Below are positions 9,673 through 17,991 of a stretch of 64,000 nt of DNA, in pieces; the first letter of the stretch is position 1; each line of letters opens with the position of its first letter. Under the pieces are notes generated by a model that did no database searches, was not told where the DNA came from, and was given only the letters and a program-made list of their open reading frames with translations. The translations under genes and the position numbers were made by a program. Origin of the DNA: Flavobacteriales bacterium (GTDB lineage: Bacteria; Bacteroidota; Bacteroidia; Flavobacteriales_D; Crocinitomicaceae); assembly GCA_013373595.1 (NCBI GenBank), contig JABXHO010000021.1, forward strand, positions 62,001-126,000, in the 5' to 3' direction.

Positions 9673-10901
9673 TCCTGTTCTGGACGTTTTTTCAATCGAA
9701 GAGCGTATACCACGCGATTGTATATAGCCGTTAATGGTTCAATGTACTTAACCATCAACACGAAAAAGGCAATCGCTGTAGCAGATATCGCAACGGCCGC
9801 ATAAGGCGATAAATCGCGGTTAAATACATCAGGCTTCAAACCAATTCCGAAAACACCTCCGTAAAGAATAATCACGTGTACAACGTAGACCGGAAATGTT
9901 GTTTGTCCAACTTTGAGAAAGAGAGGCGCCTTAATTTTGAAGGATCGATCAATCAAAATAAGTAATCCGAGAAGCACAATTACTTGCCCCAATCGCGACA
10001 TCGACGTTGAATTCAATTCAAATACTCCTTTTGCTGTCAGTCCGATGTATTCTGTAAAGTCATCAATTGAAGAGAATAAATCACGTGCAAAAATACTAAG
10101 CGCGAGCCCAACCACGATTACAACGACTCCAAACCACCATTCGCGAACTTTGTGTTCATATTGTCGGATGATTGCGCCGATCATTCCTCCAAAAATGGTG
10201 TAGAACGACATACGCACAAAGCTGAACGTGGAGAATTGTCCATAGAACATGTTCTGAATGAACTTAGGTGCTCCTTGTGGCCAATAGGATGGTTCTGTTG
10301 CTAGGCCATCGTGTAGTAATTGCTCGTCCAATCGGATGTAGTGCTTCATCCATGAATAGAAAATCAACATAATAACACCAGCAATGAAATAATACCAGTG
10401 AAGCTTACCAAATTTGAGTAAGCGATAAACGCCGTATATGGAGATCACAAAAAGAAGCCCTACAGCAATGGATTGCAGAACGTGAAAGGCATAAAACCAG
10501 TCCATATGGAACTCTGTTCCGTAATAAATAGACTTCGCAATTACCCATAAGTTTAACTGAATAAAATAGCCCCAGAAAAGCAATTGAAGTACTCTGCGTC
10601 CACCTTTTCGAACGCGAACATTTTTCCAAAAGCTTACATCTTGTCTGCTTCCAATGAGGAGATAAACGAAGATTAATCCAGTAACAGTAAAGAAGAGAGG
10701 GGAAGTTAATCCATGTAGCAAGTGCCACCCTTTGAACAGGAGGTAGTCCGTGTCTCTGTATTTCCAATCAAGAGCGGCTCCAGTAAAATGTCCTTCAAGC
10801 ATCATTAAGATGGCAATGGAACGCGCCATGTCAATAAACTTCAATCGAGGTTTTTTATCGGATGCTTTTGCGGGAACGGTTGTCGTGTTAGTGCTTGACA
10901 T
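9669..10901 (-). CDS. Polytopic membrane protein, DUF1624/HGSNAT-like acyltransferase family
   Basis: 410 aa with about ten hydrophobic segments. The N-terminal pattern 'RLKFIDMARSIAILMMLEGHF' (residues 19-39) matches the heparan-alpha-glucosaminide N-acetyltransferase-like / DUF1624 membrane acyltransferase families, in which the His of the first helix (here His38) is functionally important. 'FPVYVVHVIILYGG' near the end fits the same fold class. Acceptor and donor are unknown; a role in modifying an envelope sugar is inference. I chose ATG 10901 over TTG 10922 because a perfect -7 promoter box (10920-10927) overlaps the TTG, which would put that codon outside the transcript. Confidence 0.7.
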   Translation of the reverse strand: MSSTNTTTVPAKASDKKPRLKFIDMARSIAILMMLEGHFTGAALDWKYRDTDYLLFKGWHLLHGLTSPLFFTVTGLIFVYLLIGSRQDVSFWKNVRVRKGGRRVLQLLFWGYFIQLNLWVIAKSIYYGTEFHMDWFYAFHVLQSIAVGLLFVISIYGVYRLLKFGKLHWYYFIAGVIMLIFYSWMKHYIRLDEQLLHDGLATEPSYWPQGAPKFIQNMFYGQFSTFSFVRMSFYTIFGGMIGAIIRQYEHKVREWWFGVVVIVVGLALSIFARDLFSSIDDFTEYIGLTAKGVFELNSTSMSRLGQVIVLLGLLILIDRSFKIKAPLFLKVGQTTFPVYVVHVIILYGGVFGIGLKPDVFNRDLSPYAAVAISATAIAFFVLMVKYIEPLTAIYNRVVYALRLKKRPEQD

Positions 10902-10919
10902 TTTGTTTAAATCAGATGC

Positions 10920-10927
10920 CAAATTTA
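10920..10927 (-). promoter_or_regulatory. Bacteroidota -7 promoter box (TAAATTTG) for the acyltransferase-like gene
   Basis: Read on the minus strand the bases are TAAATTTG, a perfect match to TAnnTTTG. It lies 18 bp upstream of ATG 10901 and overlaps the alternative TTG start. No clear -33 TTG was seen at the usual spacing, so the call rests on the -7 box and its position. Confidence 0.45.
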
Positions 10928-11104
10928 CAACATTCTTTACACTTGACCTTACTTGAAAAAAGGACCTACGGAATTATTCGATTTTGAAATGGAATCTTCG
11001 AGTCGCATAGATTTGTCTGGAAACGAGAATCAATATTCTAGGGATATGCATGGATGATTGACAGCAATATGCGCACGGGTTGAGATTGCGGCAAATGAAG
11101 TATG

Positions 11105-11144
11105 GAGCAAAAAAAAGTGCCTTCATCAAACCGAAGACACTTTT
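11105..11144 (-). terminator. Terminator downstream of hpf/raiA
   Basis: On the minus strand, AAAAGTGTCTTC pairs with GAAGGCACTTTT (plus coordinates 11133-11144 and 11113-11124) with one G-U pair and an 8-nt loop. The run of A on the plus strand at 11109-11116 supplies the U tract for minus-strand transcription. It lies 17 bp past the hpf stop codon. Confidence 0.85.
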
Positions 11145-11160
11145 CAATAAGAGAATCATC

Positions 11161-11478
11161 CTAGTGATGATCTTGCATTTTCCCAACTACTTTAGATAAT
11201 GCAGATTTTGCTTTACTAATCGCTTCGCTTACCGCTTTATCTTTGGATGTATCTTTTGCCGTTACGGTAATGGGTTGAACACCTTGCAAGCGCGTTTCAA
11301 TCTTACATTGAATATCTTCACCGCCAGATTTGTGTGCGTTTACATCAGAAAGATGCACTTCGATGCGGGTAACTTTATCCGCAAATTGCTTCAAGCCAGC
11401 ATTGATTTTTTCGGAAACATACGCTTCAAGTGATTCTTTCCCTGTGATGTTATTATCTGTGTTAAACTGAATTTTCAT
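11161..11478 (-). CDS. raiA: Short HPF/RaiA-family ribosome hibernation factor
   Basis: 105 aa, the size of short HPF/RaiA proteins. It starts MKIQFNTDNNITGKESLEAYV and has the family's beta-alpha-beta layout: 'RIEVHLSDVNAHKSGGEDIQCKIE', then basic 'ETRLQGVQPITVTAKDTS', then the amphipathic helix AVSEAISKAKSALSKVV. These proteins bind the 30S decoding centre and inactivate or dimerise ribosomes in stationary phase. It is monocistronic: its own terminator follows, and about 180 bp separate it from the upstream DHFR-like gene. Confidence 0.9.
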   Translation of the reverse strand: MKIQFNTDNNITGKESLEAYVSEKINAGLKQFADKVTRIEVHLSDVNAHKSGGEDIQCKIETRLQGVQPITVTAKDTSKDKAVSEAISKAKSALSKVVGKMQDHH

Positions 11479-11660
11479 ATCGTTTTTGATTTATGTTATG
11501 GTTTGTGTTGTCACTACCATAAATATGCATATTCTAGGTGATAAAACGAAGCTTTCTTTGTTAAGAAAAGCTATCAATTGATGCATGCCTCACTTTTCTG
11601 CACACCTCGGAAATAAATGCCTTCTCTAACTGAATGACCCTGAAACTTTTTGGAGCTTGG

Positions 11661-12200
11661 TTAACTTCGCTTACGTCGATAGTGATTTTGGACAATTTGT
11701 CCAAGAAAGGTCTGGCTTCGCACCAACTCAAAAGGGAATTCCGTTGGTGTTTCTGCAAATAACGACGCACCTCCACCCAATAAAATCGGAATGGTTGTGA
11801 TAATCATTTCATCGATGCGATCTTCCTTTAAAAACTGTTGAATGGTACTTCCTCCATCGATATACACGTGGTGATGTCCTTTTTGATGAATTTCATCGAT
11901 GATTTCTTCGAGTGATCCCTTCATCAAAAATGCTTTGCCTTGATGCGACTGCGGAATTTCAGTTAGCGTATTACTCAAAACGAACACAGGCTTGGTATAT
12001 GGCCAGTCAACATCAAAGGAACAAACGGTTTCAAAGGTAACCCGTCCCATCACAAGCGCATCAATTTTTTCCATGAAGGAAGCGTATCCCATGTCTTCCA
12101 TGTCTGGATTCGGAATGGAATGTAGCCAATCGAGTCTGCCATTTCTATCGGCAATGTAGCCATCAATGCTTGTGGCGATGTAAACGCTGTTCTTTTTCAT
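11661..12200 (-). CDS. Dihydrofolate reductase-like (RibD C-terminal domain) family protein
   Basis: 179 aa from ATG 12200, which gives the family N-terminus MKKNSVYIATSIDGYIADRN; a longer frame to 12281 would run into the preceding gene. 'SIDGYIADRNGRLDWL', 'ALVMGRVTFETV', 'YIDGGSTIQQFL' and 'IPILLGGGASLF' are the usual NADPH-binding and core motifs of RibD_C/YwjB-type reductases. These act on pteridine- or pyrimidine-like substrates, but many members are uncharacterised; it is not a housekeeping FolA. It follows the PorE-like gene by 25 bp on the same strand. Confidence 0.88.
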   Translation of the reverse strand: MKKNSVYIATSIDGYIADRNGRLDWLHSIPNPDMEDMGYASFMEKIDALVMGRVTFETVCSFDVDWPYTKPVFVLSNTLTEIPQSHQGKAFLMKGSLEEIIDEIHQKGHHHVYIDGGSTIQQFLKEDRIDEMIITTIPILLGGGASLFAETPTEFPFELVRSQTFLGQIVQNHYRRKRS

Positions 12201-12225
12201 TTTTCGATTACGGAAAGAAGTCAAA

Positions 12226-14466
12226 TCAATCGACAATTGTTCCTGACATGTAGAGTCGGAGCTCTTGATCAGATCCTTCAACTCCTAGATAAATAGATTT
12301 AACGAAGAAATCGGTCAGATTACTCGAATCAATGTCCATTTTGACGTTCATTTTCTCTCCTGGAGCAAGGGTCTTTTTCGGTAATTCACTTTTGATACAA
12401 TCACACGGAATACGGATTTCTTTGAAAGAAATTTCTTTATCAGAATCGTTGCTAACTTCGAATGTTCCGGTAATCAATTCGCCACGTTTTACCGTTCCAG
12501 CATCAATTACAGGTTTCGCCGATACAAGAGCAAATTTAGATTCATCTTCCAAATAACTCACACTTTGGATTTCAATTTTTCGTTCGATTGCGGCTGCACG
12601 AGAGTAAACGGAATTCTGAACGTCGTTGGGGTTATCACTCGTCAATTGATTGGCTGTGTATTCGCCAAAAGGCACTTGAGAGAAAACAACTTTCCCACCA
12701 TTTTCGGCCGTTCCATTCAAGTAGGGGAGAAAGATACCATTGTCGTATTCAGACATGTAATTCACCAAAGAAGCGATACGTCGTTTGGTCAAGTTGACGT
12801 TGTAATCGGTTTTCGCAAGCGGACTCGCAAAACCTTTCACTGTAATGTTGATTTTTGCGCCTTTTTCCAATTCTTTCATTAATAAGTCACGGAACAATTC
12901 CAAGTCGGCAACTCCTTTGTCTACATATTGAATGAAAAAATCTTCGATGTCTTCTTCTGCCTCGTTGGATTTAGTGCCCGACAACCCTTTGGAGTATTCT
13001 TTCTTATACGTGTCGATCATCGCGGTGTAGTCGTTGTACGAATCGATGTAATTGACATTTGAAGTGGTGTCCCAGCTCCGTGGATTCGGGACGTCGTTGT
13101 GAAAATACAGGGTAACAGGCAGTCGTTTGTTGAGATCTGCCAGTGTTTCTTCTGGCGTAGGAGGAATGACAATTTTCGGCGGTTTGAAGCTGAAAATATC
13201 ACTACAACATGTCGGGTTTTTGCTAAACATCACGCCAATTCGATTCGAAGTAACGTAACCCGTGTCTAGGTCTTTGAAATAATACAAATCGTTCGCAGGA
13301 CTGTTGATAGGCTGTCCAACATTTACGGGCTTGCCAAAGCCACCATCATAATCGAGGTAGAAGACGTCATATCCTCCGAATCCGTCGTGCCATGAAGATG
13401 AAAAATACAAACGTTGCTCTTTCTCATTCCACCAAGGAGTGACTTCATTATCTAAGCTGTTGGCTCCTTTGATGGCGCGCACACGTCTGTATTGATTTCC
13501 ATTGCGAATTTTGCTGTAATAAAGATCCAATCCGCCTTTTGAGTCTTCTCGGTTAGAAGCGAAAATCAAGGCTTCATCCTCTCCGAGCTTTGCGATACAT
13601 GGCATAGTGGTATTGGTTCCAGGCTCATTGATAATACTTCCCAATGAATCCAATGCAAACCATTCTCCATTATTGTACTGTGCAACCATCACTTTGCAGC
13701 GATATTGAAAATTTTCTTCTTCACACAAACTGAAGTAAAAGCGGGTTCCATCCAATGAGAACGTGCCATTTCCCGTACTCAATTTATCGACAAACAAGGC
13801 TTTAATGCGCTCTGAGCTTTCGAAACTCACGTCGTTTTTCCGACTTCGGTAGATGGAAGTGCTGTATTCCGGGCTGTACACTTCTTCACTCGCACTGATG
13901 GAGTCGGCACGAAGACTCGAGAAGATGAGTTCATCATTGTAAATGCCGTGGCCGAACTCAGAATTGACCGTATTGACCGTTTCTGGAAGTCGTACGAAGT
14001 CTCCTTTTGCGGAGTCGATCATAGCGGAAGTGGCCCAAATGGTGCTCGCCAATTCGCGTTTTGATTTTTTATAGAGATATCCCTTTTTGTCTTTGTAGTA
14101 TTTTTTCTTGGCGAGCTTGAAGGTTTTAATGGCCTCCTCATATTTTCCATTTTGCTTTTGCATCAAACCGAGGTTCAATAAGCTGGACGGATATAATTTC
14201 CCAGATTCTTTGTCGTAGACTTTCTGGTAGTATTCTTCTGCTTTTCGATAATCTTTGTACGCCTTGAGTGTTTCGGCATAACTCCAGAGAATGTCAACGG
14301 TGTTGGAGTCGAGCTCCATCGCTTTTTCATAGTACTGAAGTGCGTAATAATAATCACCCTTATCGTATTGCTCTTGGGCAAACTTGAGGTACTTTGGCAG
14401 GTTGTTCTGTCCAAAGGCGAAAGATGTTCCAAACATCAACAGTACGACTAAATATAATCTGGACAT
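12226..14466 (-). CDS. PorE-like protein: TPR - PD40 propeller - OmpA domain - DUF1573
   Basis: 746 aa with a signal peptide (MSRLYLVVLLMFGTSFAFG). Domains in order: TPR-type helices (~25-140, 'ALQYYEKAMELD'), a WD40-like/PD40 beta-propeller region (~170-420, with 'LIFASNREDSKGGLDLYYS' and 'RLYFSSSWHDGFGGYDVFY'), an OmpA-like peptidoglycan-binding domain (~500-620, 'DYNVNLTKRRIASLVNYM'), and a C-terminal DUF1573-type Ig domain (~645-746, with 'IRIPCDCIKSELPKKTL'). TPR-propeller-OmpA is the layout of PorE, which anchors the T9SS core ring to peptidoglycan. The added DUF1573 domain after OmpA is unusual. It overlaps the upstream PorP-like gene by 19 bp, so the two are a coupled pair. A paralog rather than the core PorE is likely. 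Confidence 0.85.
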   Translation of the reverse strand: MSRLYLVVLLMFGTSFAFGQNNLPKYLKFAQEQYDKGDYYYALQYYEKAMELDSNTVDILWSYAETLKAYKDYRKAEEYYQKVYDKESGKLYPSSLLNLGLMQKQNGKYEEAIKTFKLAKKKYYKDKKGYLYKKSKRELASTIWATSAMIDSAKGDFVRLPETVNTVNSEFGHGIYNDELIFSSLRADSISASEEVYSPEYSTSIYRSRKNDVSFESSERIKALFVDKLSTGNGTFSLDGTRFYFSLCEEENFQYRCKVMVAQYNNGEWFALDSLGSIINEPGTNTTMPCIAKLGEDEALIFASNREDSKGGLDLYYSKIRNGNQYRRVRAIKGANSLDNEVTPWWNEKEQRLYFSSSWHDGFGGYDVFYLDYDGGFGKPVNVGQPINSPANDLYYFKDLDTGYVTSNRIGVMFSKNPTCCSDIFSFKPPKIVIPPTPEETLADLNKRLPVTLYFHNDVPNPRSWDTTSNVNYIDSYNDYTAMIDTYKKEYSKGLSGTKSNEAEEDIEDFFIQYVDKGVADLELFRDLLMKELEKGAKINITVKGFASPLAKTDYNVNLTKRRIASLVNYMSEYDNGIFLPYLNGTAENGGKVVFSQVPFGEYTANQLTSDNPNDVQNSVYSRAAAIERKIEIQSVSYLEDESKFALVSAKPVIDAGTVKRGELITGTFEVSNDSDKEISFKEIRIPCDCIKSELPKKTLAPGEKMNVKMDIDSSNLTDFFVKSIYLGVEGSDQELRLYMSGTIVD

Positions 14467-15455
14467 ATTCTGTGAACGATCTTTTTAGGTTTAAAACGGG
14501 TGAGGATATAACGAACGGATAATTCGAATCCTCCACGAAGTCGACTTGCAGGAACAAGTTTTGAAAAGTTGATGTCGTAACTCATGCCAACGAACCAATT
14601 TTGGTAATCCATTCCAACGGAAAGGAAAGCGGCATCCTTATTTCGGTAGAAAAGTCCACCGTACAAGGCTCGGTATTCTCCAAGGCGATTCACCAAGGTG
14701 TATTTTGCACGACCACCAATCATAAATTCTCGATAAACGCCTTGCACGGAAAATTGCATGCTCGGCAATACATCCCAGTCGTAATTGAGCTTGTAGATTC
14801 CATTTGCGAAGATGTTGACACGGCGATCGCGTTTCACTTCTGTCGTGAAAAAACCTTGATTCGGTCGGTTGATATTAAAAACGGCAAATCCTCCCGTAAA
14901 GTTGAGGCGTTCGTTTTCATAGTATTGATAGATTGCCCCCATTCCGAAGGAAACGTTACTTTTTCGGTCAGTTCCGAAGACTTCATTGCTCGAAAGCCCT
15001 GGATTATACTGAATTCCATCAAATTGATTATCGAAGTAAAACTGATCGGTGTTCAACTGTCGATGATTCAACCCGAAATTTATTCCTGGCCGAATGGTAT
15101 GCATGGAATCGCTTGTCAACTTCAGAAGATACGACGCATTTGCCTGAAGCTCAACCGTACGAAACTGTCCATCGCCCACTACATCATGAAAGAGCATTCC
15201 GCCAACACCAATGTTTCGATTGAAAGGAAGTGTCCCATCTGCGGTGACATTTACAGTATTGAATGGAACGGTAACGCTTCTCCATTGATCGCGATAATTT
15301 CCAACAAATCGGATGTCTCCATTGAATTGCCCCGTATTCCCAGGGTTTTGATAGATTGGATTGGCATCAAACTGCGACCAATGAACATCTTGAGCGGACA
15401 CGATCGAACTCGTGACGAGCAAAAGTAGCGTTAGAAAGGTCGATGTTCTTTTCAA
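14448..15455 (-). CDS. PorP/SprF family type IX secretion system membrane protein
   Basis: 335 aa with a signal peptide (to IVSA-QDVHW). The mature start 'DVHWSQFDANPIYQNPGNTG' and following 'IRFVGNYRDQWRSVTVPFNT' are the PorP/SprF hallmark (film of outer-membrane beta-strands, 'GVGGMLFHDVVGDG'). Family knowledge: PorP/SprF-like barrels bind type B (CHU_C) cargo and anchor it or help its export; SprF serves SprB. It partners the PorE-like protein encoded directly downstream. No CHU_C gene sits immediately upstream, but several lie elsewhere in the window (41-44 kb, 49-52 kb), so its client cannot be assigned. Confidence 0.9.
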   Translation of the reverse strand: MKRTSTFLTLLLLVTSSIVSAQDVHWSQFDANPIYQNPGNTGQFNGDIRFVGNYRDQWRSVTVPFNTVNVTADGTLPFNRNIGVGGMLFHDVVGDGQFRTVELQANASYLLKLTSDSMHTIRPGINFGLNHRQLNTDQFYFDNQFDGIQYNPGLSSNEVFGTDRKSNVSFGMGAIYQYYENERLNFTGGFAVFNINRPNQGFFTTEVKRDRRVNIFANGIYKLNYDWDVLPSMQFSVQGVYREFMIGGRAKYTLVNRLGEYRALYGGLFYRNKDAAFLSVGMDYQNWFVGMSYDINFSKLVPASRLRGGFELSVRYILTRFKPKKIVHRICPDYI

Positions 15456-15478
15456 GTGATATCGTTTAACCGTTGAAG

Positions 15479-15988
15479 TTACGAAAAATGTGCGTCATTT
15501 CGAACTCTGAAATACATTGCATCAGGAATTCCATGACAATCTCCTTCCTTGAAGAATTCCATTCCGATTTTTTTCAGGACGCGAATAGAACCGAGGTTTT
15601 GTTTAGCTGTTCTCCCGATGATTTCATTCAAACCGAATGTACTGAATCCTATTTCGATGCATCGTTGAGCAGCTTCTGTAGCATATCCATGATGCCAGTA
15701 GGATTGAAAAAACCGGAAACCGATATCTACGTAGCCTTCTTCGTTTCGCTTGAGTCCACACCATCCTAAAAACGCATTGTCTTCTTTGCGGATAACGGCC
15801 CATCGACCAAATCCATTTCTGGCGTAGTCCGAATAATTCTGAAGAAATGCTTCAGCTTCTTGGATGGATTTGAATGGAAGATCACCCGTATACTTCAGTA
15901 CTTCGGGATCATTGTTGAGTTCAAAAAAGCTGTGTGCATCTGCAACTGAAAGTTCGCGAAGGATCAATCTATTGGTTTCGGCAATCAT
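15479..15988 (-). CDS. GNAT N-acetyltransferase, RimJ/RimL type
   Basis: 169 aa. Starts MIAETNRLILRELSVADAHSFFELNNDPEVLKYTGD, the standard RimJ/RimL/SpeG-like opening. The acetyl-CoA region reads SYWHHGYATEAAQRCIEIGFSTF, with the variant of the R/QxxGxG/A loop, followed by 'NLGSIRVLKKIGMEF'. The acceptor (ribosomal protein N-terminus, amine or antibiotic) cannot be inferred. Its start overlaps the stop of the preceding lipoprotein by 4 bp, and it is 23 bp ahead of the PorP-like gene, so it is likely co-transcribed. Confidence 0.9.
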   Translation of the reverse strand: MIAETNRLILRELSVADAHSFFELNNDPEVLKYTGDLPFKSIQEAEAFLQNYSDYARNGFGRWAVIRKEDNAFLGWCGLKRNEEGYVDIGFRFFQSYWHHGYATEAAQRCIEIGFSTFGLNEIIGRTAKQNLGSIRVLKKIGMEFFKEGDCHGIPDAMYFRVRNDAHFS

Positions 15989-16452
15989 AGTTGAATGACA
16001 TATTTGTGTACACCGCCATCTTCCAGAAAGAAATCGTGAAAGTTCTCTTTGTTAATGAGGTATTCAACACCGTTTACTGTGAAAGTCATTTGCTTCAGAT
16101 TGAATAATTTACCACTGGCACTTTTCATCGATTGCGCGTCGTATTGATCGTTTGAAAGCAGACCAAAAACAAGCGTACTTTTTGGTCCTAACTTAATGGA
16201 AACTTTTTCATCCGAATTATTGAAATCACGATAGGGAAGAGGGTGTTCCCAGTTCGGAGAATAATCTCGACTCGATTGATAAATTTCGCCTTTACTTCCA
16301 AAGATCACATTTTGCTCCTGCGGATTTTCGAGAGTGTATTCGATCAAGATACTCTGATCCGTTGAATTCCCAAGGATAAAATAATGTTGGAACGAGCAGC
16401 CTGAAAAAGCCATTGCTGAAAAGAAGAAGAGAATGAGTCGCCAATGTTTCAT
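15985..16452 (-). CDS. Putative lipoprotein of unknown function
   Basis: 155 aa. N-terminal MKHWRLILFFFSAMAFSGC is a type II signal peptide with lipobox FSGC (Cys19), so it is probably a lipid-anchored envelope protein. The rest is beta-rich with no motif I recognise ('STDQSILIEYTLENPQEQN', 'KVSIKLGPKSTLVFGLLSN'). It sits between the sigma/small-membrane-protein pair and the GNAT gene, in the same direction with 30 bp and -4 bp spacings. I do not recognise a family. Confidence 0.72.
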   Translation of the reverse strand: MKHWRLILFFFSAMAFSGCSFQHYFILGNSTDQSILIEYTLENPQEQNVIFGSKGEIYQSSRDYSPNWEHPLPYRDFNNSDEKVSIKLGPKSTLVFGLLSNDQYDAQSMKSASGKLFNLKQMTFTVNGVEYLINKENFHDFFLEDGGVHKYVIQL

Positions 16453-16482
16453 GACGGAAAGTTAGTGAAAATCAGATTTCGA

Positions 16483-16692
16483 TTAAATCTCTCCAAGGAA
16501 AATAAGTAGGAGAATGATTCCGATAATCAGGAAGAAAAGAAACATTTTAGGATCGCGGTACAAGGGCTTCTTACCACGTTTTGTCAATTTCTCGTAGTCG
16601 TGGTGAAGACGCGAAAAGTCCTTGTGACGCTTGATTTGAGCATCGGTAGGATCCAATTTCTTGTTGTCTTTATTTACGGTGAATTTTCTCAT
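16483..16692 (-). CDS. 69-aa single-pass membrane protein overlapping the sigma factor gene
   Basis: Start at 16692 (MRKFTVNKDNKKLDP) because its ATG overlaps the sigma-factor TGA as ATGA; the upstream in-frame codons would lie inside the sigma gene. Residues 1-48 are charged and helical (contains 'KHKDFSRLHHDYEKLTKR'-like basic stretch), and residues ~50-67 are one very hydrophobic helix (FLFFLIIGIILLLIFL) ending two residues later. So it is a tail-anchored protein with almost nothing on the far side of the membrane. Tight coupling with an ECF sigma gene suggests a regulator of that sigma, perhaps a minimal anti-sigma factor. That is inference; no anti-sigma motif is visible. Confidence 0.75.
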   Translation of the reverse strand: MRKFTVNKDNKKLDPTDAQIKRHKDFSRLHHDYEKLTKRGKKPLYRDPKMFLFFLIIGIILLLIFLGEI

Positions 16693-17258
16693 CCCTCGTG
16701 ATTCCACTTTTTGTTAATTCGTTCTAAAATACGATAAGTTCGCATCTTTGCTGTTGCTTCGCTGACAGAATAAATTTCGGCTATTTCTTTAAAACTCATT
16801 TGTTGAAAGAAGCGGAGTTCGATTAAATCGAGGTGACTTTCCTCCAGTTTATTGAGCAATTTGATCAATTTTTCCTGATCTCCCATCGACATGTGCGAGC
16901 TAAAAATTTCTGCTTCTGCTGCGACATCTAAAATTCTATTTTCATCGATAGGAACAGAGAAATTTTTCTTTTGTTGACGGAAAAACATCGAAACTTCATT
17001 TTGCGCAATGCGGTACAGCCAGCTGCTGAATGGAAAACCACGATCTTCGTACTTTTCCATGTTAGCCATCGCCTTGATAAACGTTTGTTGCGTTAAATCC
17101 GCTGCGTTCTCTTCATCTCCTCCTAAACGCTTAAACACGAAACGAAAGATTTGATCAAAATAATGATTGTACAATGTTCCAAAGTACTTCCGATCTTTCT
17201 TCGCCAAGGCGATGATCTCGGGTTCACTCAGTTTTTTGATATGTTTTTCGCGCTTCAA
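16689..17258 (-). CDS. RNA polymerase sigma factor, sigma-70/ECF family
   Basis: 189 aa. Region 2 spans ~22-95 with 'NAADLTQQTFIKAMANMEKY' and 'FSSWLYRIAQNEVSMFFRQQ' (core binding and -10 recognition). Region 4 spans ~130-185 with 'HLDLIELRFFQQMSFKEIAEIYSVSEATAKMRTYRILERI', a helix-turn-helix for -35 recognition. There is no region 1 or 3, as expected for an ECF factor. The gene after it, overlapping by 4 bp, encodes a tiny membrane protein in the place where an anti-sigma gene is usually found. It follows the SDR gene by 46 bp. The regulon is unknown. Confidence 0.92.
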   Translation of the reverse strand: MKREKHIKKLSEPEIIALAKKDRKYFGTLYNHYFDQIFRFVFKRLGGDEENAADLTQQTFIKAMANMEKYEDRGFPFSSWLYRIAQNEVSMFFRQQKKNFSVPIDENRILDVAAEAEIFSSHMSMGDQEKLIKLLNKLEESHLDLIELRFFQQMSFKEIAEIYSVSEATAKMRTYRILERINKKWNHEG

Positions 17259-17304
17259 AGAAGTTTTCGTTTTCCTTGTAATGTACGAATAAAGAAAAGT
17301 AACA

Positions 17305-17991
17305 TCACGGAGTACTCAAAGAAACAGGAATAATTTTCCCATTCATCCATTGATGACCTTTAAGTGCGAAATCAGCGATGTACTCGGCCATCTTTTCTGC
17401 GCTCACAGGAGCTTGATAACCAGGGAATGCCGCCTCCAACATTTCCGTTTGAGCAGCCCCCAGACACAAGCAGTTCATTTTGATGTAGGTTTCCTTAAAT
17501 TCCTCCGCAAATAACTCGGTGTAACTACAAAGTGCTGCTTTCGAAGTCGAATAAGCGGTTAAACCTGGGAATTTTACCGACCCCTGAAATCCACCAATAG
17601 TACTGATGTTCACAATGTGCGATTCTGTCATTTTGGGAAGGGCTGCCTGAACAGTTTCCATTACACCAATCACATTGACCTGGTAACTTTCTGTGAGGTC
17701 GTGATGCGTGAGTTGATCAAATGGTTTATTTACTAAAAAACCAGCATTATTGACCAAAATATCGATCCGATTCAAATCCTGAAAAACCTCTTCACATGCT
17801 TCCCGAACATCACTACGCGAAAGATCGAGGTCCTTGCACGTAACATTCGAGTATTGCTCGAAATTGGATTTCATCTTACCTAGATTTCTTCCTAGAGCAA
17901 GAATTTCATGGTGTTCATTCTGAGCAAAAAGATCAACGAGTGCTTTACCAATTCCACGACTCGTACCAACAACGACAATTTTCTTAGTCAT
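17305..17991 (-). CDS. Short-chain dehydrogenase/reductase (SDR)
   Basis: 228 aa, a classical SDR. N-terminal nucleotide-binding motif VVVGTSRGIG (GxxxGxG), 'DILVNNAGF' (NNAG), the catalytic Ser in 'VNISTIGG' and the catalytic YSTSK (Tyr-x3-Lys) are all present. It starts 8 bp inside the end of the second paaE-like gene, so it belongs to that operon and may act on an intermediate of the same catabolic route. Substrate unassigned. Confidence 0.9.
   Translation of the reverse strand: MTKKIVVVGTSRGIGKALVDLFAQNEHHEILALGRNLGKMKSNFEQYSNVTCKDLDLSRSDVREACEEVFQDLNRIDILVNNAGFLVNKPFDQLTHHDLTESYQVNVIGVMETVQAALPKMTESHIVNISTIGGFQGSVKFPGLTAYSTSKAALCSYTELFAEEFKETYIKMNCLCLGAAQTEMLEAAFPGYQAPVSAEKMAEYIADFALKGHQWMNGKIIPVSLSTP

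Noticed and set aside
10974-11186. 70-aa minus-strand frame between the acyltransferase-like gene and hpf
   Set aside because: It overlaps the hpf end and its terminator and has no family features.
14601-15428. 275-aa open frame on the plus strand opposite the PorP-like gene
   Set aside because: Long only because the strongly coding opposite strand keeps it open; no recognisable domain, and the minus-strand gene has clear family motifs.
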